From assembly GCF_000315015.1 (NCBI RefSeq), contig NZ_BAEP01000065.1, positions 1-58,351 on the forward strand: DNA of 58,351 nucleotides, given 5' to 3'. The position numbers and the translations under genes are program-made. Below are positions 27,992-36,608 of this stretch, piece after piece. How positions within the stretch are numbered: the first letter of the stretch is position 1; each line of letters begins with the position of its first letter. This DNA is from Paraglaciecola mesophila KMM 241. Lineage in GTDB: Bacteria > Pseudomonadota > Gammaproteobacteria > Enterobacterales > Alteromonadaceae. The notes beneath the pieces were generated by a model that saw only the letters and a list, made by a program, of their open reading frames with translations, did no database searches and was not told the origin of the DNA.

Positions 27992-28387
27992 CTATATACG
28001 GTCGTTTAAAACAGCAACAATAGGTGAGGCGGTTAAGCCATTTTCTGATGCCCAAGCCACAACTGTTTTTCCGTCTTGCTCAGGAGAGCTTAAATCACTT
28101 TTAGGCATTTTTTTAACCATTAGGGTGCCTGTTTCAACCGCATCATTTAACATCGCGGTACGGATAAGGCTGTTGCCACCACAGCTGATGCCAGAATAGT
28201 AATCTTGTAACTTAAGGCGGTAATCAGACTGCACGCGTTTCATCTTTTTACGTAACTCGCCTTTATCATCGGCTTTTACGATAGTGCATATATTTTGTAA
28301 TGCTTCGGCTACGTCCGCTTGTGCAGGGGCAGCGAAGATAATAGATGTAGCGGCGATAGCGATAGAAGCTTTAACAATTTTCAACAT
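27992..28387 (-). CDS. DUF3718-type secreted protein
   Basis: A 131-residue protein with a signal peptide ending at APAQA, so it is periplasmic or secreted. The mature part has two cysteines (NICTIV, GISCGGNSLIR) likely to form a disulfide, and the RTAMLNDAVETGTLMVKK stretch I associate with the DUF3718 family of Alteromonadales and Shewanella. The start at MLKIVK is chosen because GAGGAA lies just upstream; an earlier in-frame ATG would add 23 residues before the signal. Function unknown. Confidence 0.75.
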   Translation of the reverse strand: MLKIVKASIAIAATSIIFAAPAQADVAEALQNICTIVKADDKGELRKKMKRVQSDYRLKLQDYYSGISCGGNSLIRTAMLNDAVETGTLMVKKMPKSDLSSPEQDGKTVVAWASENGLTASPIVAVLNDRI

Positions 28388-28487
28388 GGTCAATTCCTCG
28401 GTTTTCAATTTGATGTTTAAATACAATCTCGTTTCGTTGAGGTTATTAAACGCCATGTAGCTTGATTAAAAAATCTACAAGGTGATA

Positions 28488-28513
28488 CTAAGGTATAAGG
28501 CTCTATACCTTAG
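28488..28513. promoter_or_regulatory. Perfect 10-base inverted repeat, candidate operator
   Basis: CTAAGGTATA (28488-28497) and TATACCTTAG (28504-28513) are exact reverse complements with the 6-base spacer AGGCTC. It lies about 100 bases upstream of the DUF3718 gene and 166 upstream of the small membrane protein gene. No T-run follows on either strand, which favours an operator over a terminator. Confidence 0.5.
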
Positions 28514-28679
28514 GCTAACCCAAAGCATACTTTAAGTGACCCCCGCAGCGTCACACTTTGTTGCAGTTATAAGCTAGTGCTGAACACGTGCAGCTGCTTT
28601 ACTCTACCCTAGGTTAAGTGCGTTATTTAGTGTGATAGGTAACTGGTTTAATGCAAAGAAACGAAATAAGGAGAACGTC

Positions 28680-28850
28680 ATGAAAGTGATGTACAGAGTG
28701 TTGTTATCTATTGCAGTCATTCTTGCTGCGTTATTATGTTATTCGGCAGGGAGTATGACAGGTGTGGTGGCTTTTTTCGTGTTAGGCATTGTGCTAGAAG
28801 GGGTATTTTGGCTCGGTATTGGTAAAATTTTCAGACGAAAAGCGAGTTAA
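28680..28850 (+). CDS. Small two-helix membrane protein
   Basis: A 56-residue protein not recognised as a named family. It starts MKVMYRVLLSIAVILAALL, has a short turn around AGSMTG, then a second hydrophobic helix (VVAFFVLGIVLEGVFWL), and ends in a basic tail IFRRKAS, so it is probably an inner-membrane hairpin with both ends cytoplasmic. A perfect AAGGAG lies 6 bases before the ATG, which makes a real gene likely. It stands alone and is divergent from the DUF3718 gene. Confidence 0.6.
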   Translation: MKVMYRVLLSIAVILAALLCYSAGSMTGVVAFFVLGIVLEGVFWLGIGKIFRRKAS

Positions 28851-28948
28851 TCAGCGCCGTTACCTTTGTTCAGCGCTCAATGCAAAGCTAACTTGAGCAC
28901 TGCGGCATGCCATATTATTCATAGGGCATGAATTAGGTTGCTAGCTGG

Positions 28949-30115
28949 TTACAGGTCAGGGTACTCATCAACAGCCACTAACATATCTGTGATCAAGCGT
29001 TGTTCATCTTCAGTCAATTCTGGTCGCCATATATCAAATAACAACACCACACGCTCCTCGTTGCTATTGTTCCATGCTTCATGTTCTATGCTGTCATCAA
29101 AAATAAGGGCCTTACCTTCCTCCCATTCTCGGGTTTGGTTTCCTACGCGTAGACCACCACAATCTTTCGGTACAATAATGGGCAAATGACATATCAACCG
29201 AGTGTTCAATAACCCATGGTGAGGTGGTATTTTAACGCCAGCTTTTAGTTTAGAAAACAGTGCCACTGGTGTTTGCCCAGCAATAAAAGGTAAGGGAGCA
29301 GATTTGAGCGCTTGCATGGTTATAGGGCACTGGCGAGTGATTGATTCGTCCAACTTACCATAGCGCCATAAGTAGGCGGCCGACCAGTTCAAGTTGTCAA
29401 CAATATCAAGGTGTTTAGCAAAATTTGGCTCATTATTGCCGCTATCCAGATAAGGCGAAAACTGTTCTTTTCCTCCCAACATTGCCTCTAGCTCAGCTTT
29501 CATTTGGGGTGTTTTTGCTTCCAACTCACTGAGCCAAGGAAACTCATCACGTTCAAAGAATGCTCTTTGAGGTAATCCTGGAAAGTAAAACCGTGTAGGT
29601 TGTTGCAGGAATATTTCTTTTTTACCGAAACTAATATCTAATGCCTCATCGAAGCGACGGCTGATCTTACCCCTTTGATAACCCTTCTTTTGCAGTGCTT
29701 CAAGTAAGTAGTTAGAATATTGGTTATCATGCTTTTCACGAAGTGCTAAACCTCGTTGCAAACCTCGTACAATTTCATCGGGCAAGTTTTGCTGACCTTC
29801 TGTTAGCTGTAATGCCCCTTCATAGAATGCTAAAGCGCTTCGCTCTTGCTGGTTGTATACCAGTTGGTCCGCCTTGAAAATTAATGCCTTAACGTTTTTC
29901 GGTTCTTTTTCCAAGACTTTTTCGATCGCTGAAATAGACGCTACAAAATCGTTCAAATGAGAGCACGCATAAGCCAATCCAAACCAAGCGTGAGTCACAT
30001 TAGGTGCTAGGCTACATAAGTGCTGAAAGCTGTTTCTGGCTTGCTGTATTTTACCCTGTTGTAATAGTTCGATGGCAGACTGCAGTTGCAGCGCCGTAGA
30101 AGAGGTGTCGCTCAT
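28949..30115 (-). CDS. TPR protein with aspartyl/asparaginyl beta-hydroxylase domain
   Basis: A 388-residue predicted 2-oxoglutarate/Fe(II) dioxygenase. Residues about 5-130 are helical tetratricopeptide-like repeats (LQQGKIQQARNSFQHLCSLA, ALIFKADQLVYNQQERSALA). The C-terminal third is the hydroxylase domain, with IPPHHGLLNTRLICHLPI giving the first metal His, CGGLRVGNQTREWEEGKAL and FDDSIEHEAWNNS giving the second. This two-His metal site without the Asp is typical of the family. The substrate could be a protein side chain or a lipid; not determinable here. Confidence 0.88.
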   Translation of the reverse strand: MSDTSSTALQLQSAIELLQQGKIQQARNSFQHLCSLAPNVTHAWFGLAYACSHLNDFVASISAIEKVLEKEPKNVKALIFKADQLVYNQQERSALAFYEGALQLTEGQQNLPDEIVRGLQRGLALREKHDNQYSNYLLEALQKKGYQRGKISRRFDEALDISFGKKEIFLQQPTRFYFPGLPQRAFFERDEFPWLSELEAKTPQMKAELEAMLGGKEQFSPYLDSGNNEPNFAKHLDIVDNLNWSAAYLWRYGKLDESITRQCPITMQALKSAPLPFIAGQTPVALFSKLKAGVKIPPHHGLLNTRLICHLPIIVPKDCGGLRVGNQTREWEEGKALIFDDSIEHEAWNNSNEERVVLLFDIWRPELTEDEQRLITDMLVAVDEYPDL

Positions 30116-30264
30116 GAGATGTTCCTTATTATTATCGTGTTAAGCTACTTTCTTAGCCGCGAAAAAACAAGTTCCTCTTTTCGTTTTATCGTCTTTTACT
30201 GTCACTGTGAGCTTCAAATTCAACCGTGAAATACTCACCAACCAACTGCCCGGGAATTAAAAAA

Positions 30265-30804
30265 ATGACCTACAAAGACATTATTCAGTTTTGGTTTAAT
30301 GAGCTTACGCCATCCCAGTGGTGGCAAAAAAGCGCAGCTTTTGATGCTGATCTAAAAGAACGATTTTTCGATGTTCATCAGCAAGCGATCCACTGCGAAC
30401 TGAGTCATTGGCGCGCCTGTGCTTTAGGGCGCTTGGCGGAGATCATTGTGATAGATCAGTTCTCGCGCAATATTTACCGCGATACCGCTAAAGCATTCTG
30501 TTACGACCCACTAGTACTTGCTTTAGCACAAGAGGCAGTAGCCGTAAAAGCGGATGACGCCCTAAGCGAATCCCAGCGTAATTTTATGTATATGCCGTTT
30601 ATGCACAGTGAATCTTTGCTTATTCATCAGCAAGCGCGGTCCTTGTTTGAAAACAAAGCAAGTCAACATACCTTCGATTTTGAGTTAAAGCACATGGCGA
30701 TTATCCAGCGCTTTGGCCGTTACCCCCATAGGAATGATATTTTGCAGCGCAGTTCGAGTAAAGAAGAGCGGGTATTTTTAACCGAGCCTAACTCAGGTTT
30801 TTGA
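30265..30804 (+). CDS. DUF924 family protein
   Basis: A 179-residue all-helical protein of the DUF924 family, recognised from IIQFWFNELTPSQWWQKSAAFD, GRLAEIIVIDQFSRNIYRDTAKAF, FMYMPFMHSES and FGRYPHRNDIL. The start at MTYKDI fits the family N-terminus; an in-frame GTG 39 bases upstream is less likely. No enzymatic role is firmly known for the family, whose fold resembles TPR-like helices. It is convergent with an S9 peptidase gene. Confidence 0.85.
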   Translation: MTYKDIIQFWFNELTPSQWWQKSAAFDADLKERFFDVHQQAIHCELSHWRACALGRLAEIIVIDQFSRNIYRDTAKAFCYDPLVLALAQEAVAVKADDALSESQRNFMYMPFMHSESLLIHQQARSLFENKASQHTFDFELKHMAIIQRFGRYPHRNDILQRSSSKEERVFLTEPNSGF

Positions 30805-30848
30805 ACGCATGGTGTTGATAAACAGGGTAGGTAGATAAAGGCTAGGGG

Positions 30849-30885
30849 GAAAAAGCAGGCGCGAACGTGATATTCGAGCCTGCTT
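30849..30885 (-). terminator. Terminator of the S9 peptidase gene
   Basis: Read leftward, AAGCAGGC and GCCTGCTT form an eight-base stem around a loop of about 17 bases and run into TTTTT. It lies between convergent genes. Confidence 0.7.
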
Positions 30886-30917
30886 ATATTGCAACAGAAT
30901 CTAAGCTCAATCAGCTA

Positions 30918-33002
30918 TTATTCGCTTTTAGATGTGTCTTTATCTGTGCGATGCTCATCAAACCACCACAGGATATAGCCTACCTTCGCCATTAGATTAC
31001 TTGGCCTTGCGTAAATGCCGTGTGATGCGCCGGGTATACGCACCATTGCTGATTCAACACCCTGTAATTTCAACGCTTGATAATACTGCTCTGTTTCCGA
31101 AATCGGCGTGCGGTGATCTGACTCACCAGTGAGCAACATAGTGGGTGTGGTGACGTTGCCTACATAACTGATAGGCGAGTGCTTCATGTATAAATCTTGT
31201 GCTTCCCACGGCTTTTTACCAAACCAATTTTTATAGAAAAACGGGTAGAAATCAGACGTTAGTACAAAGCTGTACCAATTTATTACCGGCTTGGCGACGA
31301 CGGCTGCGGTAAATCGCTCGGTGTGTCCCACTATCCATGCGGTCAAGGTGCCGCCACCTGAGCCGCCTGTAACAAATAAGTTTTGCTCATCGATTGCGCC
31401 TTGGGCAATAACGGCATCAACGGTGGACATCAAATCATCGTAATCTTGACTTGGGTAGTTTTTATCAATGGTTTGCGCGAAGTCTTTGCCGTAGCTATCA
31501 CTTCCTCGCGGGTTTGCGTATACCACCACATAACCTTGAGCCGCCATAAGCTGAATTTCAGTGGAAAAATGCGGCCCGTAATTGGCAACCGGTCCACCGT
31601 GTATTTCCAGAATAAGCGGGTAGCGTTTGCCTTCTTTTTTGCCTTGTTCAAATCCTGGCGGGTAAGCAACCCATGCCTGAATAGGCAATTCATCAAAAGA
31701 CGACTTAAGGTTCAATGGTTTAATGCTTGCAATGTCTTTGTGGGCGAGGGCATCTTCGTTTAATTGGGTGAGTAAATTGGCTTTGTCACCTTTTTTGATA
31801 GCGATGTCGGCTGGGCGCTGCGGGTTCGAGTAAGTGAACGCCACGGTGCCATTGTTGGCTACATCAAACTCACCGCCTGAGTAAGGACGTCCAAACGCCA
31901 AGCCACCGACTTTATCAGCAACAATCTTCCGTTCACCTTGTAAGGGCTGGTATGCCACATAGGTTTCACCCTTATCGTCATAACTTAGGTACAAACCTTT
32001 GCTATCGCTCGCCCATTTTATACTACCTACCGAGCGGTCGAACTCAGAGGTAAGGGAGCGACTCACGCCGCCATTAGCATCCATGATGTAAAGCTGAGTA
32101 TTCTCGTAGTTGGTGTATTTTTCGTCATATCCCAAATAGGCAATCAATTTGCCGTCAGGAGAGACCAATGGACTGTTATCTGGACCAATGCGATCGGTTA
32201 GCTGCAGCATATCGCCACTTGCTACATCCACTTTATATACGTTGTCATCAGTAAGCTCTAAATCGCTGTCAGGACGAAGATTAGCCGAGAAGACTATGGC
32301 TTTGCTATCGCGGCTCCAACTGATGCTCCCTGCGTGGTCAAACTCGCCTTGGGTGAGTTGCCGTGGGGTTCCGCCATCCGCTGACAGTACAAAAATTTGG
32401 CTATTTCCCGCCGGGATATAACCCGCACCGTCTGCCCGATAAAACAAATCGTCGATAAATATAGCCGAGTCCGCCCATTTGGCACCCTCTGGTTTACCTG
32501 ACAAATTCACGGGGGATTTAGGCGTACCTTTTACAAACTGACTAAATGCGAGCATTTTACCGTCGGGAGACCAACTAAGATTAGAAGGAGAGCCAGTTAG
32601 GTGAGTCATTTGACCCGTTTGCCCGGTGTTTAGCCATTTAATATGAATTTGGGCAGCGCCGCTTGCGGTCGATATATAGGCTAACTTGCTTTCGTCTGGC
32701 GAAAGAGTAGGACTATAATCCGCGTGCAAACCATTGGTAACTGGGGTCATCACCTTGTTTTTGTCGACCTTCCAGATATTGCCACGCTTTTTATCGTTTT
32801 GAATATCCATGTAGTTACGTACAAAGTAGACCGTTTCACCATCGTTGGTAATATCCAGTCCTGAGGCGTATTCCAAGGAGAAAACATCCTCCAGTTTAAG
32901 TGTGTTTTTTGCTGTATCAGCCAGCGAGTAGCTACTGTTAAATGCAATTGGTGCAGCCAGCATCGCCAGCGCTACAGATTTTTTAATCAAATTCACGTGC
33001 AT
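30918..33002 (-). CDS. Secreted S9 family dipeptidyl/acyl aminopeptidase
   Basis: A 694-residue serine peptidase with a cleavable signal (about 29 residues, ending YSLA), so periplasmic or secreted rather than lipidated. Residues about 35-410 are a seven-bladed-propeller-like region with repeated SPDG/SWSPDGK motifs. The C-terminal hydrolase domain has the nucleophile in VTGGSGGGTLT, Asp in GESDHRTP and His in GASHGIYARPS. It is likely to cut dipeptides or acylated residues from peptides taken into the periplasm. It is preceded by a strong inverted repeat. Confidence 0.92.
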   Translation of the reverse strand: MHVNLIKKSVALAMLAAPIAFNSSYSLADTAKNTLKLEDVFSLEYASGLDITNDGETVYFVRNYMDIQNDKKRGNIWKVDKNKVMTPVTNGLHADYSPTLSPDESKLAYISTASGAAQIHIKWLNTGQTGQMTHLTGSPSNLSWSPDGKMLAFSQFVKGTPKSPVNLSGKPEGAKWADSAIFIDDLFYRADGAGYIPAGNSQIFVLSADGGTPRQLTQGEFDHAGSISWSRDSKAIVFSANLRPDSDLELTDDNVYKVDVASGDMLQLTDRIGPDNSPLVSPDGKLIAYLGYDEKYTNYENTQLYIMDANGGVSRSLTSEFDRSVGSIKWASDSKGLYLSYDDKGETYVAYQPLQGERKIVADKVGGLAFGRPYSGGEFDVANNGTVAFTYSNPQRPADIAIKKGDKANLLTQLNEDALAHKDIASIKPLNLKSSFDELPIQAWVAYPPGFEQGKKEGKRYPLILEIHGGPVANYGPHFSTEIQLMAAQGYVVVYANPRGSDSYGKDFAQTIDKNYPSQDYDDLMSTVDAVIAQGAIDEQNLFVTGGSGGGTLTAWIVGHTERFTAAVVAKPVINWYSFVLTSDFYPFFYKNWFGKKPWEAQDLYMKHSPISYVGNVTTPTMLLTGESDHRTPISETEQYYQALKLQGVESAMVRIPGASHGIYARPSNLMAKVGYILWWFDEHRTDKDTSKSE

Positions 33003-33055
33003 GTTCCCTGTCGTTTTTGTTATTTATTCGTTTTATCTTCAATAAACTAGCACAG

Positions 33056-33082
33056 TCATTGGTTATCAAGAATACCCAATGA
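33056..33082. promoter_or_regulatory. Near-perfect 11-base inverted repeat upstream of the S9 peptidase
   Basis: TCATTGGTTAT (33056-33066) and ATACCCAATGA (33072-33082) match as reverse complements at 10 of 11 positions with the spacer CAAGA. It lies 54-80 bases upstream of the peptidase ATG, a usual place for an operator. No regulator gene is adjacent. Confidence 0.45.
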
Positions 33083-33232
33083 GACAGACTACAAATGTTG
33101 CCGGTCAGTTGCACAAGTTTATGCTCAATTAATATCTAAGTTTAGTCATGTTGTAGTCATTTAATGGCACCTCAACCCTAGCAAATAGTGTAAAATTCGC
33201 TTTATCAACAGCGGCATATTTATACTCAATAG

Positions 33233-33535
33233 ATGAAGTTAGAACAAAGCACGACAATAGACGTAACCAACTTACCGATCAACGAAGCCATAACCTGCAG
33301 TACGTGCCGGGCGAACTGTTGCCGCCTTGAAGTGATGTTGATAACAGATACGGGCGTGCCTGAAAAGTATATTGAAGAAGACAAATGGGGCGGGGAAGTG
33401 ATGCTTCGTTTAGAAGACGGCTGGTGCGCTGCGGTCGACCGAGAGACCATGCTGTGCACTATATATGAGAACCGCCCGCTTATTTGCCGTGAGTTTGAGA
33501 TGGGCGGCTTTGAATGTCTCGATGAACGCACATGA
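33233..33535 (+). CDS. YkgJ-family cysteine-cluster protein
   Basis: A 100-residue protein with CSTCRANCC near residue 22, further cysteines in WCAAVDR, MLCTIYENRPLIC and FECLD. The spacing is that of the YkgJ/UPF0153 family, which is thought to bind zinc or an iron-sulfur cluster. No partner gene is apparent. The ribosome-binding site is weak. Function unknown. Confidence 0.8.
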   Translation: MKLEQSTTIDVTNLPINEAITCSTCRANCCRLEVMLITDTGVPEKYIEEDKWGGEVMLRLEDGWCAAVDRETMLCTIYENRPLICREFEMGGFECLDERT

Positions 33536-33676
33536 CAAAACGTCAAAAGCGTAAAGGCCATGAGCTGGCGTTTTAGGAGCGCTCACCGGCATCTACCCTA
33601 TGGCAGTGAGCGATTAATCAACTCCTCAAGGATCGTTCATCCCTAATAACGATTAGCATCCATTGGATATACAGGA

Positions 33677-34993
33677 TTAGCGATTTGGCCGCTGGGGTAG
33701 AGCAGCTTTTAACTCTGCTTCAGTTACGTTCAGTGCTTTGGCTACTTTGGCCAAATCAGCCTGAGGGCCGCCTGCTTCATCCATGGCTTGCATCAATTGA
33801 GCTTGCGTTACGCCAAGTTTTTCCGCTGCTTTATCGAATCCAGGGGGGGCCATGTCACCGTCTCTATCCATATTTTGAGGGCGACCGCCGCCGGGTGGCT
33901 CGTTACGGGTGATTTCAGTCCCTTCGGGTGGATGGGCGCCAACGCCTGCTTGGGCGGTAGTTGAGAAATTGTTTTTAGCCACCACGCCTTTTAAGCATTT
34001 AGGTAAATTTGGAAATTCACTGGTTGAATGGTAATGATAGGCGCTAATATCACTGTCACCAATCAATCCTGTATGACCATTACATTCGTCTAAGTCTGTC
34101 GGCATGACATCATCGGCATCGACACTGCCATAAATGGGCACGCCATCAAAAGCATAACCGAACAGCGCCGCTGGATCTTGGGTCAAGTTAGTGCACTTGG
34201 CGTCCACATGCTCATGGGCGTATACGGTATCAATATCGCTGGACGTGCCGTGATAGTGGTACCAACCACCTGGGTCAACATGGCCAGCGCAGGTGTCTAA
34301 CGCGGGTAGATGACCAGTGCGCTGCACACTAGGGGCATCAGAGAAAATAGGCACGCCAGCAAGAGCAATACCCACTTTAGATACCACGCCTAAACGCGAT
34401 GCTGTTTCTGCCATCACAGGCGTGGTCGGTATCAATAAAGTGATTTTAACGTCTTGGTCTTCTGATACTTGAATACAAGCATGATCGACAGTGGGTTTGG
34501 CTGTCGCATTATCCACAATATGCACCGTGCCGTCGTCATCATAAAAGGTATAGCCTTGTTCATTCAGCATGGTGAGAAAGTCTTTATCTAAACGATATAA
34601 ACCAGCCTTTGTGCCGTCCCAGTCCCAGATGCCGCCTTGAGCATCGAGTGTTTTAGGGCAAAATGGGCCAATTTCCATCTCATCAGGCAGATACTTAACT
34701 ACCAACTTCGCACATTGGGCGTTATCGCCATTTTCTAACGTGCAGTCCACAATTTCTGGTTGCTTGGCCAACGCATTGAGGCTGAATAAATTGATATCCA
34801 CTTGAGATGCATCGGCTGTTGCACTTTGCACTGCTGTGGATTTTTGAGTTGATGAGGAGTCATCACCGCAAGCCGAGATGGCAAGGGGAGCGGCGAGCGC
34901 AATAAGCGCGAATCGAAGTGGTTTTAGTATTCGCGTTTTGTCAGCGGATAATGGGTATATATTGCTGCGTGTTAGTGTATGACGGCGGGTCAT
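33677..34993 (-). CDS. YHYH-domain lipoprotein
   Basis: A 438-residue predicted lipoprotein with lipobox ISAC near residue 42. The central part holds the YHYH signature twice (WYHYHGT and AYHYHST), along with GYAFDGVPIYG, as in the YHYH domain family of unknown role, which may bind metal. The C-terminal 80 residues have a Pro/Gly-rich linker and two similar helical units, AAEKLGVTQAQLMQAM and VAKALNVTEAELKAAL. The ATG chosen lies 105 bases inside a longer frame; the signal region supports it but the ribosome-binding site is weak, so the start is uncertain. Confidence 0.78.
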   Translation of the reverse strand: MTRRHTLTRSNIYPLSADKTRILKPLRFALIALAAPLAISACGDDSSSTQKSTAVQSATADASQVDINLFSLNALAKQPEIVDCTLENGDNAQCAKLVVKYLPDEMEIGPFCPKTLDAQGGIWDWDGTKAGLYRLDKDFLTMLNEQGYTFYDDDGTVHIVDNATAKPTVDHACIQVSEDQDVKITLLIPTTPVMAETASRLGVVSKVGIALAGVPIFSDAPSVQRTGHLPALDTCAGHVDPGGWYHYHGTSSDIDTVYAHEHVDAKCTNLTQDPAALFGYAFDGVPIYGSVDADDVMPTDLDECNGHTGLIGDSDISAYHYHSTSEFPNLPKCLKGVVAKNNFSTTAQAGVGAHPPEGTEITRNEPPGGGRPQNMDRDGDMAPPGFDKAAEKLGVTQAQLMQAMDEAGGPQADLAKVAKALNVTEAELKAALPQRPNR

Positions 34994-35517
34994 AGGGCAC
35001 CTTGTGTTAAGTGATTGTATTAAGCTTAATGAATACTGATAGATATTAACCATGCTCGAAGAGATAACGCATTGCTCAACTATATTTAGCATCAGCACGG
35101 ATCAATCCTGTAGCTGGCTTTCTCACCTATTTGGACATCAGTATGATGACATTCAACAAATAATACCGCATTCATCACGCAGGCTTTAATGAATTAAGCT
35201 GGATTACCGCCTTGAAGTGTGCAGAACCGGTGCAAATGTGTGACGGGATCTAAATAACCTGAATACTGGATAAGCCGAGCCTCTCGATAACGCTCTTTTT
35301 GTGCCTAACTGCGTTGGATTGTCTAGCAATAACTCGTTACTACACACGCCAATCCGCCTTGCTATGCACGAAAAATTTCGTCACCGAGTAAGCTATAGAG
35401 TAAAACAACTTGGGTGTAAATTCGTAAGTTATTGAATTATAGCATTAAATTATATTGGAGCGACATTTCTTATCCAGAACTCAGGTTAAATAGCGAAGTA
35501 TTACACTCGATATGTAT
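34994..35517. other. Gene-poor region between YHYH gene and MocR remnant
   Basis: About 520 bases with no convincing gene. A 70-codon frame at 35432-35644 overlaps the remnant on the other strand and has no coding character. The left part should hold the YHYH promoter. Confidence 0.3.
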
Positions 35518-36405
35518 TTACGTGTTCATGCGCTTGCGCGCCAATTTACATAGCTGTTTTAGTTGTACGTATATTGCTGAACTTGCCAGATTCCCCATGT
35601 TTATGCGCAGGCAGTCATTACATAAGCGAGTGCTTGAGAACTGAGCCCCTGCTTTTACATACACGCCTTTTTCGCTAAGCTCGTCCGCAAGTGTTTGTGT
35701 GTCTACTGCAGGCAGTGTAAGCCATAGCACTAAGCCGCCGCTGGGGGCGTACACATCAGCGTGTGTTGGTAAGTGCGCATGCAAAAACGCGATGTATTGG
35801 TCACTGTTTGTCCTGAGCGCTCGATTCACCTTATTTATATGGGTGGCGTAATAACCTTTGGCAATGTAACGCGCCAGCGCTAGCTGTATAGGCTGATTGA
35901 CCCCTAAAGTTCTCGCCTGACGTTGACGAATAAATTTATCGGTAAATCTGCCCGCCACGCACCACCCAATTCGCAGGCCTGGTGCAAGCGTTTTTGACAC
36001 GCTAGAGCACCAGATCACCCAGCCTTGTAGATCATAATATTTAATCGGCAACGGTATTGTCCGCTGATGACTAAGCTCTCTAAAGACATCATCTTCAATA
36101 ATGGGTACCTGATATTTTGAGGCCAGCTCAGCAATGGCTTGCTTTTGTTCGTTACCTAAACTGTGCCCCGTGGGGTTTTGATGATTAGCGGTGAATAAAC
36201 AGGCTTTGACTTTTTGCGTTATTAGAGCGCTTTCGAGCTGGACCAAATCCATGCCTGTTTCCGTGCTTGGAATTTCAATAACAGCGCGCCCAATGGTAGC
36301 GAGAATATCCAGCAAACCTGAATAACAGGGTGAGCTAACAGCGATAACATCGCCAGCCTGACTGACGCTTTCCAGCGCAATTAACACGGCATCTAAGCAG
36401 CCATT
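35518..36405 (-). pseudogene. 5'-truncated MocR-type regulator/aminotransferase
   Basis: The frame encodes the C-terminal two thirds of a MocR protein's aminotransferase-like domain. Conserved parts are NGCLDA at the very start, ALESVSQAGDVIAVSSPCYSG, NHQNPTGHS, the PLP-binding Lys in CSSVSKTLAPGLRIGW and a normal C-terminus. Directly before NGCLDA the frame has a TAG stop (36406-36408). The roughly 170 residues expected before this, including the whole GntR DNA-binding domain, are missing, and only about 200 bases remain before the next gene. A GTG at 36387 could still start a 289-residue product, but a functional regulator is unlikely. Confidence 0.75.
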
Positions 36406-36608
36406 CTAAGAGTCGTTATGTACAATTTTAAGGCCACTGACGCTCAAGAGGAGAAGCGGAATATTTGTTTACGATTTTGTTCGCTATTTACTGGGATCGT
36501 TGGGGACTTTGGGTATGATATGCCTGAATAATAAAAGACGCCTACAAAGGTCATCTGTACGAGTCGTATGGAAAAGTCAACTAAAGCACACTTATATCAG
36601 GGAACAAT

